A stretch of 64,000 nt of DNA from Cecembia calidifontis (GCF_004216715.1 NZ_SGXG01000001.1:3642501-3706500), one strand, 5' to 3'. Numbered from the stretch's first letter, positions 1 to 9,435 are shown. The notes: generated from the letters alone by a model not told the origin. Numbers and translations: made by a program.

Positions 1-899
1 GCTTGTCTTCGGAAATTGATCTGATTGACTACTGTTCTGTAATAAGCCAAAACTTCATTGGATACATTATATTCAATAGGAACTGCCTGAACAATCCTGC
101 CTGTATCATCCACTGTAATCCTAAAAACAATCCTACCGTTTCTTGTTGAAACATTGTCCCTGATATTTGGCCTGGATGCAAAATCCCATCCGGCCAATTC
201 CAAATTATAACCTGAAGCAGGTCCTGGTGCACCGGTACCTGTTCCTGAACCCATCAAAGCCCTTCCATCTACTGTTCCTGTTGGCTTACCTTCATCCCCT
301 TTTTGGGTTGAACTTCCCTGTGCGGAACCTTGTGCAGGTTGGTTGCCTGTCCCGGTCGTCCCACCCGCTCCAAAAATTGCCCTTTGGTCAATTTTTGGTT
401 TCTCTTCTGCTTTGGTAGTGGTTTTCTCGGCCTCAGCTGTAGCAGGCTGGGTTACCGGCGTGGTTTCTTTCTTCGCAGGACTGGGATCTTTTACTGCAGG
501 TGAAGGTTTTTCACTTGCTTTGACAGTACTTGGAAGCTTGCTTTGGGACTCGTAGGTATTTTTCGAAGGAGCAGACTTAGGTTTAGCAGCTTCAGTTTTG
601 GGCTGGGTTACCGGCACACTTGATTCTGTTGGCTTAGGAGCCTGTTCACCCGGAGCCGGTGCCTCGGTATTGTTAGTTTGTACCTCAGATGGAGGTGCGG
701 TAGTTTGGTTATTCCCACTTCCCAAATCCGTGAATCCCAGGTTCAGTTCCATACCATATTTTGGTAAAGGTGGAACCTGCTCGCGCCAAACGACAATAAA
801 GTATATGGCCAGTAGCACCAAAATATTGACTAGAATGGTGATAATTAGCGCTTTCCTTTTATTCTCGCTTTCCTGGCTATCAATTTCCCAAAGTTGCAT
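1..899 (-). CDS. TonB-like energy transducer (partial)
   Basis: The reading frame opens at ATG 897-899 and runs off the left window edge, so the C-terminus is missing; 299 codons are visible. There is a short cytoplasmic N-terminus, one membrane segment at about residues 17-38, and a long linker rich in Pro, Lys, Glu, Thr and Gly. The start of a TonB-type C-terminal domain follows, with the motif GRIVFRITVDDTGRI. TonB proteins carry proton-motive energy from ExbB/ExbD to outer-membrane receptors. It starts 2 bases after exbD, so it is surely the last visible gene of that operon. The family call rests on architecture and neighbours; a TolA-like role is possible. Confidence 0.85.
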   Translation of the reverse strand, partial: MQLWEIDSQESENKRKALIITILVNILVLLAIYFIVVWREQVPPLPKYGMELNLGFTDLGSGNNQTTAPPSEVQTNNTEAPAPGEQAPKPTESSVPVTQPKTEAAKPKSAPSKNTYESQSKLPSTVKASEKPSPAVKDPSPAKKETTPVTQPATAEAEKTTTKAEEKPKIDQRAIFGAGGTTGTGNQPAQGSAQGSSTQKGDEGKPTGTVDGRALMGSGTGTGAPGPASGYNLELAGWDFASRPNIRDNVSTRNGRIVFRITVDDTGRIVQAVPIEYNVSNEVLAYYRTVVNQINFRRQ

Positions 900-901
900 A
901 A

Positions 902-1294
902 TTACTTATAGGGTTTTGTGGCGATCGAAACATTTGCCTCTAAACCAGCGGCAATACCGCCTATTTCAACCAGATATTCAACTGGTACCTCTTTATCAAT
1001 GTGCAGGACAACCTGTCCTTTTTTGTCCTGCAACAATGCAGTGAGCTCAGGTTTGATCTGATCCCTGGACACTACCCTATCATTAACGGAAAACTTCAGG
1101 TCTTTGGTTACTGTAACCGTAATTTCCTGCATGACAATGTCTGAAGCTTCACTGGAAGGTAAGTTGACAGGTAGCCCTGAAGGGGTGATAAAGGAAGATG
1201 TCAGCATGAAGAATATCAACAAAAGGAAAATGATATCCGTCATGGAGGACATGCTGAAAGCAGCATCAACTTTATGTTTTGACTGTAAAGCCAT
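902..1294 (-). CDS. exbD: ExbD/TolR-family biopolymer transport protein
   Basis: This 130-residue protein has a short cytoplasmic tail, one membrane helix at about 19-40 and a periplasmic domain. Asp20 in the motif MTDIIFLLLIFF sits where ExbD/TolR proteins carry the proton-conducting aspartate. Length is normal for the family. It lies 2 bases after exbB and 2 bases before the TonB-like gene, the classic ExbB-ExbD-TonB order. It should form the inner-membrane proton-driven motor that energises the TonB-like protein. Confidence 0.93.
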   Translation of the reverse strand: MALQSKHKVDAAFSMSSMTDIIFLLLIFFMLTSSFITPSGLPVNLPSSEASDIVMQEITVTVTKDLKFSVNDRVVSRDQIKPELTALLQDKKGQVVLHIDKEVPVEYLVEIGGIAAGLEANVSIATKPYK

Positions 1295-1296
1295 AA

Positions 1297-1986
1297 TTAT
1301 TTATCCTGCAATAGGTCAATAAATTCAACGGAAGTATATTCCATACTGTGGATCAATTTGGAAACCTGGGTAACCAAATAATTATAACCTAAATAAGCGA
1401 CAATACCGACCACCAGTCCTGTTGCAGTCGTTATCATAGCTTCATAGATACCAGTGGAGAGCAATTTGGGAGATACCATTCCTTCCTCCTGTGCCACCCC
1501 GATAAATGCCCTTATCATACCGGCAACCGTTCCGAGGAATCCGATCATCGGTGCAGCGCCGGCCACAGTGGCCAATAGACCAAGGTTTTTCTCCAATTTG
1601 TAAATCTCTATTTTACCCACATTTTCAATAGACACCTCAATATTTTTCAAGGGACTTCCAATCCTTTCCAAACCTTTGGCAATCATGTTTGCCACCGGTG
1701 TATTTTCTCCCTGACATAACATTCTGGCCTGATCGATTTTTCCACCCTGAACGAGGATCTTGATCTGGTCCATCAAATGTTTGGGTGACTTGGAGGCTTT
1801 CCTAAGGGTAATCACTTTTTCTACAAAGATGAAGATCGCCAATACAAATAAGATGTAAAGGGGAATCATCATGTAACCACCTTTGATCATTAAGTCCAAT
1901 AAACCTATGCTTTGTCTGCCAGGTTCCATAACTGATAGCGTATCGGCCATCATTTGGCCATCTGTACTGATTTGTGTTAGAATCAT
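1297..1986 (-). CDS. exbB: MotA/TolQ/ExbB proton channel family protein
   Basis: The 229-residue product has three predicted membrane helices (about 35-57, 135-160 and 175-200) and a cytoplasmic loop between the first two, the ExbB/TolQ layout. The stretch GLLATVAGAAPMIGFLGTVAG is the conserved glycine-rich helix of the family (shown in part). It sits 2 bases downstream of the SPOR gene and 2 bases upstream of exbD. The start at 1986 is kept because an N-terminal extension before helix 1 is usual in Bacteroidota ExbB; Met12 or Met13 are alternatives. Confidence 0.92.
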   Translation of the reverse strand: MILTQISTDGQMMADTLSVMEPGRQSIGLLDLMIKGGYMMIPLYILFVLAIFIFVEKVITLRKASKSPKHLMDQIKILVQGGKIDQARMLCQGENTPVANMIAKGLERIGSPLKNIEVSIENVGKIEIYKLEKNLGLLATVAGAAPMIGFLGTVAGMIRAFIGVAQEEGMVSPKLLSTGIYEAMITTATGLVVGIVAYLGYNYLVTQVSKLIHSMEYTSVEFIDLLQDK

Positions 1987-1988
1987 AT

Positions 1989-2744
1989 TTAGTATTTCAA
2001 AATCCAGATTGATTCACCAAACTCTGCCCTGCTTTTTTCCATAGCTGTAGAAGCTTCGCCGAAAGTAGAGAATTGGCCTATAGATAAACGGTAATTGGTG
2101 TTGTCTCCGTATGGATAAATTACCCAAACATCGGTGTTTTTTTGTTTTAGGTTTTCAGCTTGTTCGAGTGCGACTTTTTCCGAAGGAGTGCTTGATACAA
2201 TTAAATAATATTGTACAGAAGTGCCCCTTTGGGTAACTTTGATTACATTTCCTGTTTTGGTAAAAGTTGGTGAAACTTGCTGCGGAATACTTTCAATGGT
2301 CTCATCTTCATCTTTAGCCTCATTGACCGGTTCCTCTACAGCATTCAATGTATCTTCTTCCTTCACTATGTCATCCTCCTCTACTTCTACACTTTTCTCC
2401 ACCAACTCAAGGCTGGAAGGGGAACTGCTTTTCAATTCTGTTTCAGGTAAAAAATACAAGAAGTATGCCATTGCTGATAATATGATTAAAATCAACATGA
2501 CCAAAGAAAACTGCAACGGAAGCTGGCTTCTTTTTCTTTTTTCTGAAGGAGCATGGCTAACAATCTGCTTTTCCATTTTGGCAGTTGTTTCTTCTGCCTC
2601 TCCGGATTTCTTAATTTCGATTTTTTCAGTGATTTCCGGCTTTGATTTTTTTTCTTTGGCCTTCAATGGCGTAATTTCAACAAAAGGAAAGCCGTAATCG
2701 CTTTCGTTTTGTTCAGAGAACTTGTCCTTATTTTCTTCCGCCAT
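1989..2744 (-). CDS. Single-pass membrane protein with C-terminal SPOR domain
   Basis: The 251-residue protein has an acidic and basic cytoplasmic part (1-77), one membrane helix at about 78-99, an acidic periplasmic linker (100-165) and a C-terminal SPOR-like domain (about 175-251). The SPOR signature is the pair of beta strands around VQYYLIVSS and YRLSIGQFSTFGEA. SPOR domains bind denuded septal peptidoglycan, which suggests the neighbouring ExbB/ExbD/TonB motor acts at cell-wall or division sites. The operon link, 2 bases before exbB, is clear; the cellular role is inference. Confidence 0.8.
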   Translation of the reverse strand: MAEENKDKFSEQNESDYGFPFVEITPLKAKEKKSKPEITEKIEIKKSGEAEETTAKMEKQIVSHAPSEKRKRSQLPLQFSLVMLILIILSAMAYFLYFLPETELKSSSPSSLELVEKSVEVEEDDIVKEEDTLNAVEEPVNEAKDEDETIESIPQQVSPTFTKTGNVIKVTQRGTSVQYYLIVSSTPSEKVALEQAENLKQKNTDVWVIYPYGDNTNYRLSIGQFSTFGEASTAMEKSRAEFGESIWILKY

Positions 2745-2838
2745 AATTTAATCTTCTAATTCATCACGAAACTATGAGATTTGAACCAAATGACAAACGG
2801 TATCAAATTCTGTTATGCCAAATCTTTGATAATATTTC

Positions 2839-4527
2839 TTAAAATTTGAAAGTTAAACCTAAAATTCCCTGGATTCCCCTCACAGGGTAATTCAGAAATC
2901 GCTGGTTATTTCTATTCAAGAGGTTATTACCAACTGCAAATGCAGAAAACCTATCCGTAATTTGATAATCTGCTTTAAGCTGCAAATCTAAAATAGCCGG
3001 CAACTGTTTGAGATTGGTTTCCTCCGGCCCAAAGTTAACCAAACCCTGTATACCTCCCATCAAATTTGCATTGAATTGGAGCAGCAATTGTTCTACGGGC
3101 ATAAAGTTGTTATTGATACTTACCTCCCACTCTGGACGCATGAATGCTGCTCCCAAAGTACTGGTGTTATAGTAATAATAATTAGCTGAGGCTATCAAAC
3201 GGTAAGTTTTATCAATATGCCAACCTACTTTTGCATTATAATTTACAACCCTTGTATCATCATCATAAACAAGGTTGAACCTCAGGGAATCGGAAGGACT
3301 GTTGATAAAGAAATGCATATTGGTAAACTTTCCAAATGCCAATCCTGCTTCATAAGTCAGTTCGTCATTCAATACCCCTTTGATTCCTGCTTTGGCTTTA
3401 TAATTCTGAATGGTGTTCAATAACCTTTCACTTGGACCTAAAAATGGGTTTTCCTGGATGAAATCCCAATATGTCTTTCTTATCACATCCCCTTCAAATC
3501 CAGCATAAACACCAAACTGATCTGCCAACATATAGTGGGCATCTACTTGGGGAAAGAGATGGAAGTCGGATCTTTTATTCAAAGCTTCATCATTTTCGAA
3601 GACGATATTTGCTCCAGCTTTGACATAAATTCCGGATTTTTTGTACTGGACAAATGGATTGATCCGGAAATAATTTCTATTGATATCCTGGTAAAATTCA
3701 TCTTTGGGGGAAGTCAGGGACATATCCATGTGGATTCCTGTGCTCAAATCATCATCAAACCAAAAGTCCCCTTTTGCTTTTATGCCGAATTCGTTCTCCC
3801 TTGCCTCAAATTGGTCATTGAATGTCCTTACAAACAATCCAGCATCATAATTGAAATTGTCCATCTTATCAATGTCCTGTATTCCTGCACGTAGCTTGAA
3901 ATTATTCAGTGTGTTTTGGTTAGGAATATAATCGGCCAAGAATTCATTGTTAGGATCATAACCGTAAAACTTGAACTGATGCCTATCATAATCTAGCCCT
4001 CCATACAGTTGAAAATAATCTTTGAAAAGGCTACCATCCAATTTTACCTGGGTAAAGTTTTCTGCTGAATTGCTACCGTCAACAGGTCCTGTGTAAAAAC
4101 CTTCATGCTTTACCTTAACACCAAAATTGTAATCCTCTTCTTCCCAGTGATTGTACCTGGCTTCCAAAATAGGAGAAGTGTAATTGCCAAATCCAAGCCT
4201 TACAAAACTAGGGAACAGTTCTTCTTGATTTTTGGGCCATTGCTTTTGTGCAGCCTCAGGCCTAATCACTTCAGGAGGAAGAGAAAGGAAATAGGGCTGA
4301 ACGGTATAATTAAAAGAACTACTGGATTTAGGGGTAGGCAATACTGGAACTCTTTCGAATTTCCTGGGCTGTTTGGGCAATGTTAAAACCCTATCCTTCC
4401 GGATGATAAATTCCTGATCCCTAACCTCACCTGCCTGTTGGGCAAAAAGTGCCGATTGATATCCAGAGAAAGCTATTGCCAAAAAGAATTTGGCAGAACG
4501 CATCCATGATTTGTTTAAGTTTACCAT
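2839..4527 (-). CDS. Outer-membrane beta-barrel protein, TonB-receptor-like without plug
   Basis: The 562-residue product has an N-terminal signal peptide ending near ALFAQQ (residues 1-30). It continues as alternating aromatic/hydrophobic strands typical of a barrel (for example YFLSLPPEV, VRLGFGNYTSP) and ends in LGLTFKF, with the terminal Phe common in outer-membrane barrels. No carboxypeptidase-like or plug domain is seen, so it is not a full TonB-dependent receptor. It lies 11 bases after the large TPR gene and 94 bases before the SPOR gene, in the same direction. The substrate is unknown. Confidence 0.7.
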   Translation of the reverse strand: MVNLNKSWMRSAKFFLAIAFSGYQSALFAQQAGEVRDQEFIIRKDRVLTLPKQPRKFERVPVLPTPKSSSSFNYTVQPYFLSLPPEVIRPEAAQKQWPKNQEELFPSFVRLGFGNYTSPILEARYNHWEEEDYNFGVKVKHEGFYTGPVDGSNSAENFTQVKLDGSLFKDYFQLYGGLDYDRHQFKFYGYDPNNEFLADYIPNQNTLNNFKLRAGIQDIDKMDNFNYDAGLFVRTFNDQFEARENEFGIKAKGDFWFDDDLSTGIHMDMSLTSPKDEFYQDINRNYFRINPFVQYKKSGIYVKAGANIVFENDEALNKRSDFHLFPQVDAHYMLADQFGVYAGFEGDVIRKTYWDFIQENPFLGPSERLLNTIQNYKAKAGIKGVLNDELTYEAGLAFGKFTNMHFFINSPSDSLRFNLVYDDDTRVVNYNAKVGWHIDKTYRLIASANYYYYNTSTLGAAFMRPEWEVSINNNFMPVEQLLLQFNANLMGGIQGLVNFGPEETNLKQLPAILDLQLKADYQITDRFSAFAVGNNLLNRNNQRFLNYPVRGIQGILGLTFKF

Positions 4528-4538
4528 ATCCCTGAATA

Positions 4539-7532
4539 TTATTTAATGCTTGATAATTTTTCCTGAGCCATTTTTTTGATTTCCGGGTTAGTTGACCTTT
4601 CCACAATGGATTCCAATGTGGCTTTGGCCTGAAACTCCTCTCCCAACTTCAGGTAATTCTCAGCCAGGAGGATGAAACACCTGCCGTACCAATAATCATA
4701 GCCGCTGTACGGGCTGGAAAAGTCAAAAATAACGTCATTGCTTTGACTGAAACTTCCTCTCTTATGATACGATTCTGCCAATAAGAATAGCCCTTCTGCT
4801 CCCTGTACGGACTTATATTCGTTGATCAGGTCACGCAGTGTCTCTTCAGCCCGACCTACCTGATTGGATCTTTGATAGGCTTTCGCTTTCAATAAAAGTG
4901 CTTCCGGAATAGCATCTCCTGTGACACTTCCCAAAGCAATTACCCTATCAGCATAAAACAGCGCTGAATCAAATCTTGTGGTTTGGTAATGTGCCTGCAT
5001 CAGGCCGTTCAAAGCCTCATATTCTTCAATTTGATTTCTGGCATTTCTAGCAGATTCTCTCAAATATGGCAGCGCTTTTTGGAAATTCTTATTCTCCATT
5101 TCTATGGCTGCAATCCTTTGTACGGCCCTCAGTCTTTGAGGTGACTCCCTTTCCCTGTCTATTTGGTAAAAGAAATCCAAAGCCTTTTCTTTTCTTCCTG
5201 CCCTGTAATGGGATTCCGCTATAAAAAACACAGCTTCTGCCCTATTGGACGCTTGTGGATAATTTCTCAGATATTCTTCAAAAGCCCTTATGGACTGTTC
5301 CCATGAATTGGCAAAATAAAGGGATTTCGCAGACTCAAATTCAAGATTCTGAAGGCTTCTGTTATCAGGGTTGGCACTTCTATATCGTGATGCATATTGG
5401 GAAAATTCCGCTGAACGTCCCTGAAGTGCCAAAGCCTCCTGAAGCCCTACGAGGGCAGTCTGGGCATTGTTGGAATTGGGATGATTTTCCAGAATTCGTT
5501 TATAATCATCAATGGTAGCATTATAATTCTGCAAAGAGAAATTGGCCACTGCCCTGCCTTCCAATGCAAAGGGAATAAAAGGACTGTTTGGACGGGTATT
5601 GATCAACCTTGTAAAGCCATCTCTTGCTTCAGCATAATTCATTTCCTCCATGTTGATCTGGGCCTTTTGGAAAATGGCATCTTCCAGATACAGGCTGTTT
5701 GGATAATTATTGATCAGCATATTCATTTGCTGAATGGCTTCACTGTTGCGGTTTTGGAAATTGTAAACTACCCCGCTTCTGAAATAAGCATAATCGATAT
5801 AATCACTTCTTTCTCTGATGGCCCTTTGGAAAGTATTCTGGGCATCGGCGAATTTTTTCTGGACATAGTAGGTATCCCCCAATCTGATCAGCGCTTCGTC
5901 ATAATTCTCTTTATCGGGGCGTCCCTGTAATCGGTCTACATAATTTCTAAATTGAACCTCAGCTCTTGCATATTGCTCGGAATTAAACAAAGCATATCCC
6001 AATCCATAATAGGATTTGATCAGGAAAGGATCATTTGCTCTTGGCCTGCTTGCCTGAACGGCTTCATAGGATCTGATGGCCTGATTGAGGTCTCCCTTAG
6101 CCGCAAAGTTTTCACCTTTCCAGAAATGAACCTGCACTACCAAATCTCTATCGACAGGCGTAGATAATGACTTGTCAAAATAAGTTGTAGCCAAATCATA
6201 GCGCTTGTCTCGGTAATAAACTATGCCTTGGTAAAAGGTAATTTTTTGATAGGCCTCCCTAATCCGATCGGACTTTCTTGGCATTTTTTCAATATGCTCA
6301 ATAGCCCTTAGATAATTATTGGTATTGATCAGTGCATCGGTTAGGAGGCTCTCAGCTTCCCTTGCATACCTGCCATTGGGGTAATTGTCAAGATAAGTAT
6401 CCAGAGCATTCACTGCATCCTGAAAACTCCCCCTTTCCAGATTGACTTTGGCATAATTGATCAAGGCATCTTCTTTGATGGACCTGTTGGCATCACTTTT
6501 AAAGGCAGCATTGAAACTATTGGATGCAAATTGAATATTGTTCAATTTCAGGTAAGCGTGGCCAAGGTAATAACTGGAAACTTGGCCTATTTCATCATTT
6601 TCGACGGCAGAAACTTTCAGGTAATCTGTGGCACGCTGGAAATTTTGGATTTCAAACTGGGCAATACCTGCTTTGTAAATTTGGGCCCTGGTCAATTCCC
6701 CCCTTCTTGCATTTACAAATGCATCATAGTTAGCGGCAGCTTTTGGGAAATTTCTTTTTTCAAAATAAGCCTCGGCTAAATAGAGATGGATCTCTTCCCT
6801 CCTATCCAAGTTTCTCCTGTTGGCCAAAACTGGCTCTGCATAATTAATCAACTCATCATATTGGCCCTGTTTATAATAGGCACCGGCAAGCATATAAGGG
6901 ACCTTACTGGCATAAAAAGCTGCCTTATCTGCTTCTTTAAAATCAGCAATGGCCTGATTGAAATTTCCCTGTTCCAGTGCAATAAAACCCGCATAATAAT
7001 GCGCATCGGGCTTGTATTGGTTAGGTTGAAGCTTGACTGCGTTGAAATACCGCAGCGCATTGTTGTTGTCCTTTAACTGGAAAAAACCATACCCGATCTT
7101 AAAGTTAACTTCCGATCCTTGTTCAAAATCCACCTTGTTGAGGTTCACTTTTTGGAATGCCCGGATAGATTCCCTGTAATTCCTTTTCTCAAAAAAGAAA
7201 TCACCCAATAAATGTGCTGCCTGGTTGGTGGTGGGGTGATCAGGATTCTTTCTCATGAAATAATACACCAAATCTGATGCAGCGGGGTCATCAATTTTAA
7301 GTGCAGAAACCGCATGGAGAAAGTCGGCCTGCACTTGGGGTTCCTCATCCAAATCCTTTAACCTGAAATTGTCAAATTCATACTTGGATGCGCTGAAAAG
7401 GTTTTTTTGGTAAAGTTCAAAATTATCGTCAAGCTCTTTGATTTTGCTTGTTTGATACAGACTGGACTGTCCGTATCCGGTTATGCTGATGCCGGTTAGC
7501 AAAAGCAGATAAAGGCTTTTTTTCATAGTCAA
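4539..7532 (-). CDS. Large periplasmic TPR-repeat protein
   Basis: The 997-residue protein starts with a signal peptide (MKKSLYLLLLTGISITGYGQ after two extra residues) and then consists almost wholly of tetratricopeptide repeats. Repeat helices recur as ALRYFNAVKLQPNQ, AIADFKEADK and AINYAKVNLERGS-like units. TPR superhelices act as protein-docking scaffolds; in this place it probably lies in the periplasm and links the barrel protein and the ExbB/D motor. It begins 11 bases after holA ends. The start may be Met1 or Met3. The function is not known from sequence alone. Confidence 0.8.
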   Translation of the reverse strand: MTMKKSLYLLLLTGISITGYGQSSLYQTSKIKELDDNFELYQKNLFSASKYEFDNFRLKDLDEEPQVQADFLHAVSALKIDDPAASDLVYYFMRKNPDHPTTNQAAHLLGDFFFEKRNYRESIRAFQKVNLNKVDFEQGSEVNFKIGYGFFQLKDNNNALRYFNAVKLQPNQYKPDAHYYAGFIALEQGNFNQAIADFKEADKAAFYASKVPYMLAGAYYKQGQYDELINYAEPVLANRRNLDRREEIHLYLAEAYFEKRNFPKAAANYDAFVNARRGELTRAQIYKAGIAQFEIQNFQRATDYLKVSAVENDEIGQVSSYYLGHAYLKLNNIQFASNSFNAAFKSDANRSIKEDALINYAKVNLERGSFQDAVNALDTYLDNYPNGRYAREAESLLTDALINTNNYLRAIEHIEKMPRKSDRIREAYQKITFYQGIVYYRDKRYDLATTYFDKSLSTPVDRDLVVQVHFWKGENFAAKGDLNQAIRSYEAVQASRPRANDPFLIKSYYGLGYALFNSEQYARAEVQFRNYVDRLQGRPDKENYDEALIRLGDTYYVQKKFADAQNTFQRAIRERSDYIDYAYFRSGVVYNFQNRNSEAIQQMNMLINNYPNSLYLEDAIFQKAQINMEEMNYAEARDGFTRLINTRPNSPFIPFALEGRAVANFSLQNYNATIDDYKRILENHPNSNNAQTALVGLQEALALQGRSAEFSQYASRYRSANPDNRSLQNLEFESAKSLYFANSWEQSIRAFEEYLRNYPQASNRAEAVFFIAESHYRAGRKEKALDFFYQIDRERESPQRLRAVQRIAAIEMENKNFQKALPYLRESARNARNQIEEYEALNGLMQAHYQTTRFDSALFYADRVIALGSVTGDAIPEALLLKAKAYQRSNQVGRAEETLRDLINEYKSVQGAEGLFLLAESYHKRGSFSQSNDVIFDFSSPYSGYDYWYGRCFILLAENYLKLGEEFQAKATLESIVERSTNPEIKKMAQEKLSSIK

Positions 7533-7543
7533 AAGCTACAGTT

Positions 7544-8566
7544 TTAATGCATGATCTTAAATATCATTTCCCGAAGAATCTCTGCTTCATCCATCCCACC
7601 GGAATCTACGCCTTTAGATCGTAAATCAGCTTCTTGAATATAGCCAAAACAATCAATAACCTTGCCTAAATGATAGTTTTTTGACGCTGATTTGTATTCT
7701 TTTAAAAAATAGGGGTTTACACCTGTGATTTTTGCCAATTCTGCATCGCCCATGGACTTATTGGCATGCAATAAGGCGATTTTGGCGAAGTAGTTGTAAA
7801 TCAGCGCAATCATAGGAATAAGGGGATTGCTTTTGGGATTTTGGGAAAAATAATGAATGATTTTATTGGCTTTGACCACATCCCTAAAGCCAATAGCTTT
7901 GAGCAATTCAAAGTTATTGTACTCTTTATTGATGCCCACATATTTTTGGATATGGTCTTTGGTTATAGAGGTGGGTTCAGTGAAATTGATAAAAATTTTG
8001 GAAAGTTCGTTAGATATAACCTCCAGGTTATTGCCTATACTATCTGCCAAAAAGGAAGATGTATTGGCATCAATATGATGGCCCTGTGATTTCACATAGG
8101 CTTCAATCCAGGCAGGTAACTGAAAATCCTTAATTTTCTCAGAAGTGACCAGGATGGCTTTTTTATCCAACTCCTTAGTCAAAGGCTTTCTTCCGTCAAT
8201 TTTTTTGTATTTATGAGCAAAAACAAGGATGGTGCTTGGCAAAGGGTTTTGAAGATAACTTATCAGTAGCGCATCGACTTCCTCTTTGCCCAAGCTGGGG
8301 ATATTCTGAGCTTCTTTGACAATGACCACTTGTCTTTCTGCCATCATGGGAAATCTTCTGGCATTACTCAAAATCACATTCATGGGGGCGTCCTTGCCAT
8401 ACATCACGACCTGATTGAATCCCTTTTCATGCTCGGCAATGGCATTTTTTTCGATGAAATTACAGATCTGGTCAATAAAAAAAGGTTCTTCACCCTGTAA
8501 AAAATAAATCGGGGCGTACTTGCCGCTTTTGAGATCCTTTAATACATCTTCTACTTTACTGGCCAT
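7544..8566 (-). CDS. holA: DNA polymerase III delta subunit
   Basis: The 340-residue protein matches HolA in length and motifs. The N-terminal part carries YFLQGEEPFFIDQI followed by ARRFPMMAERQVVIVKEA, the typical delta-subunit pattern for contact with the beta clamp. The C-terminal helical part includes LLKAIGFRDVVKANKII and the collar-like YHLGKVIDCFGYIQEADLRSK. The delta subunit opens the sliding clamp within the clamp-loader complex. It is the first gene of the minus-strand run, with a -7-type promoter at 8583-8590. Confidence 0.92.
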   Translation of the reverse strand: MASKVEDVLKDLKSGKYAPIYFLQGEEPFFIDQICNFIEKNAIAEHEKGFNQVVMYGKDAPMNVILSNARRFPMMAERQVVIVKEAQNIPSLGKEEVDALLISYLQNPLPSTILVFAHKYKKIDGRKPLTKELDKKAILVTSEKIKDFQLPAWIEAYVKSQGHHIDANTSSFLADSIGNNLEVISNELSKIFINFTEPTSITKDHIQKYVGINKEYNNFELLKAIGFRDVVKANKIIHYFSQNPKSNPLIPMIALIYNYFAKIALLHANKSMGDAELAKITGVNPYFLKEYKSASKNYHLGKVIDCFGYIQEADLRSKGVDSGGMDEAEILREMIFKIMH

Positions 8567-8582
8567 ATTCCTGATTTGATGT

Positions 8583-8590
8583 CAAAGATA
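8583..8590 (-). promoter_or_regulatory. Candidate -7 promoter element for holA run
   Basis: On the minus strand the sequence is TAtcTTTG, a match to the Bacteroidota -7 consensus TAnnTTTG. It lies 17 bases before the holA ATG, giving a leader of about 10 bases. No good -33 TTTG box was found at the usual distance, so the call is tentative. Confidence 0.4.
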
Positions 8591-8658
8591 TAAAGAATTC
8601 AAATTCCCGAAAGGAATTACAATTTTGTCAAGTGTTATTTTTTAAACTTTATCCCGAC

Positions 8659-8666
8659 TATTTTTG
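8659..8666 (+). promoter_or_regulatory. Candidate -7 promoter element for small TPR gene
   Basis: The sequence TAttTTTG matches the Bacteroidota -7 consensus. It lies inside the longest possible reading frame (GTG 8632) but 31 bases before the in-frame GTG at 8698, so it argues for the later start. No clear -33 box is seen. Confidence 0.4.
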
Positions 8667-8697
8667 TATAACAATTAGATCAGAAATCCATTACAAA

Positions 8698-9426
8698 GTG
8701 AGCAATTTTGAAATTTCAATAAAATACTTCAAGGAAGGAAAATTTGAGGAAGCGCTTGTCCAAATCAATCACTGTATTGCATCAGATGCATCCAATTTGG
8801 AATTTTATTTCTTTAGGGGAAGAGTGTTCAGCAGATTGGGAAACCTCGAGTCTGCTTTGAACGACTTCGATTATCTCGTTGGGATGGAACCTTATAATCC
8901 CACTTATATCAGTGACCGTGCTGTAGTCCTTCACCTTTTGAAAAGAAATCAGGAAGCACTGGAAGAATTTGACCGGGCATTGAACCTTGAACCGCTTAAT
9001 CCTTACCGATATTCAAGCCGGGCTTTTTTCAAAGACAGGATCGGAGACCTCAAAGGGGCCATTGAAGATTATGAAAAAGCCATTGAACTAGACCCTGAAG
9101 ATGCTGTAGCTTATAACAACAAAGGACTTGTAGAGGAAAAATTGGGTTATAAAGAAAAATCCCAAAAGAGTTTCAAAAAAGCCGATGAACTGATTGGTTA
9201 CAAACCAACTCAAAACACTGTGGAGACGGATGAAAAATCAGGCAAAAACGGATTCCCAACCATTGGTGGAAAAACTCAGGAAAAACAAGTGCAAGAAACT
9301 CCTAAAAGCCAAAAACTAACAGTTTCAAATTATTTGGAGACGTTAAAAAACGTCCTGACGGACAAAAAGACACAACAGGAATTTTGGGATTTTATAAAGG
9401 CAGGGTTCAAAAAAAGGGCTGATTAG
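8698..9426 (+). CDS. Small TPR-repeat protein
   Basis: With the GTG start at 8698 the product is 242 residues and begins directly with a TPR (ISIKYFKEGKFEEALVQINH). Four TPR units follow to about residue 165, including AIEDYEKAIELDPEDAVAYN, a near-consensus repeat. The tail (165-242) is polar and ends in a short helical segment. An upstream in-frame GTG at 8632 would add 22 residues, but a -7 promoter motif lies within that extension. There is no signal peptide with the short start, so it is probably cytoplasmic. The partner is unknown. It converges on the stress-protein gene with a 4-base overlap. Confidence 0.75.
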   Translation: MSNFEISIKYFKEGKFEEALVQINHCIASDASNLEFYFFRGRVFSRLGNLESALNDFDYLVGMEPYNPTYISDRAVVLHLLKRNQEALEEFDRALNLEPLNPYRYSSRAFFKDRIGDLKGAIEDYEKAIELDPEDAVAYNNKGLVEEKLGYKEKSQKSFKKADELIGYKPTQNTVETDEKSGKNGFPTIGGKTQEKQVQETPKSQKLTVSNYLETLKNVLTDKKTQQEFWDFIKAGFKKRAD

Positions 9427-9435
9427 GCCCTTTTT
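9411..9435. terminator. Bidirectional terminator holding both stop codons
   Basis: AAAAAGGGC (9411-9419) pairs perfectly with GCCCTTTTT (9427-9435) around a 7-base loop. The plus-strand TAG (9424-9426) and minus-strand TAA (9423-9425) both lie in the loop. The flanking A and T runs let it act as an intrinsic terminator in either direction. Confidence 0.8.

Noticed and set aside
598..1044. Plus-strand reading frame of 148 codons over the TonB-like and exbD genes.
   Set aside because: It is antisense to two clear genes and has no likeness to any known protein.
8632..8697. N-terminal extension of the small TPR protein from GTG 8632.
   Set aside because: A promoter -7 element lies inside it, and the extension has no domain likeness.
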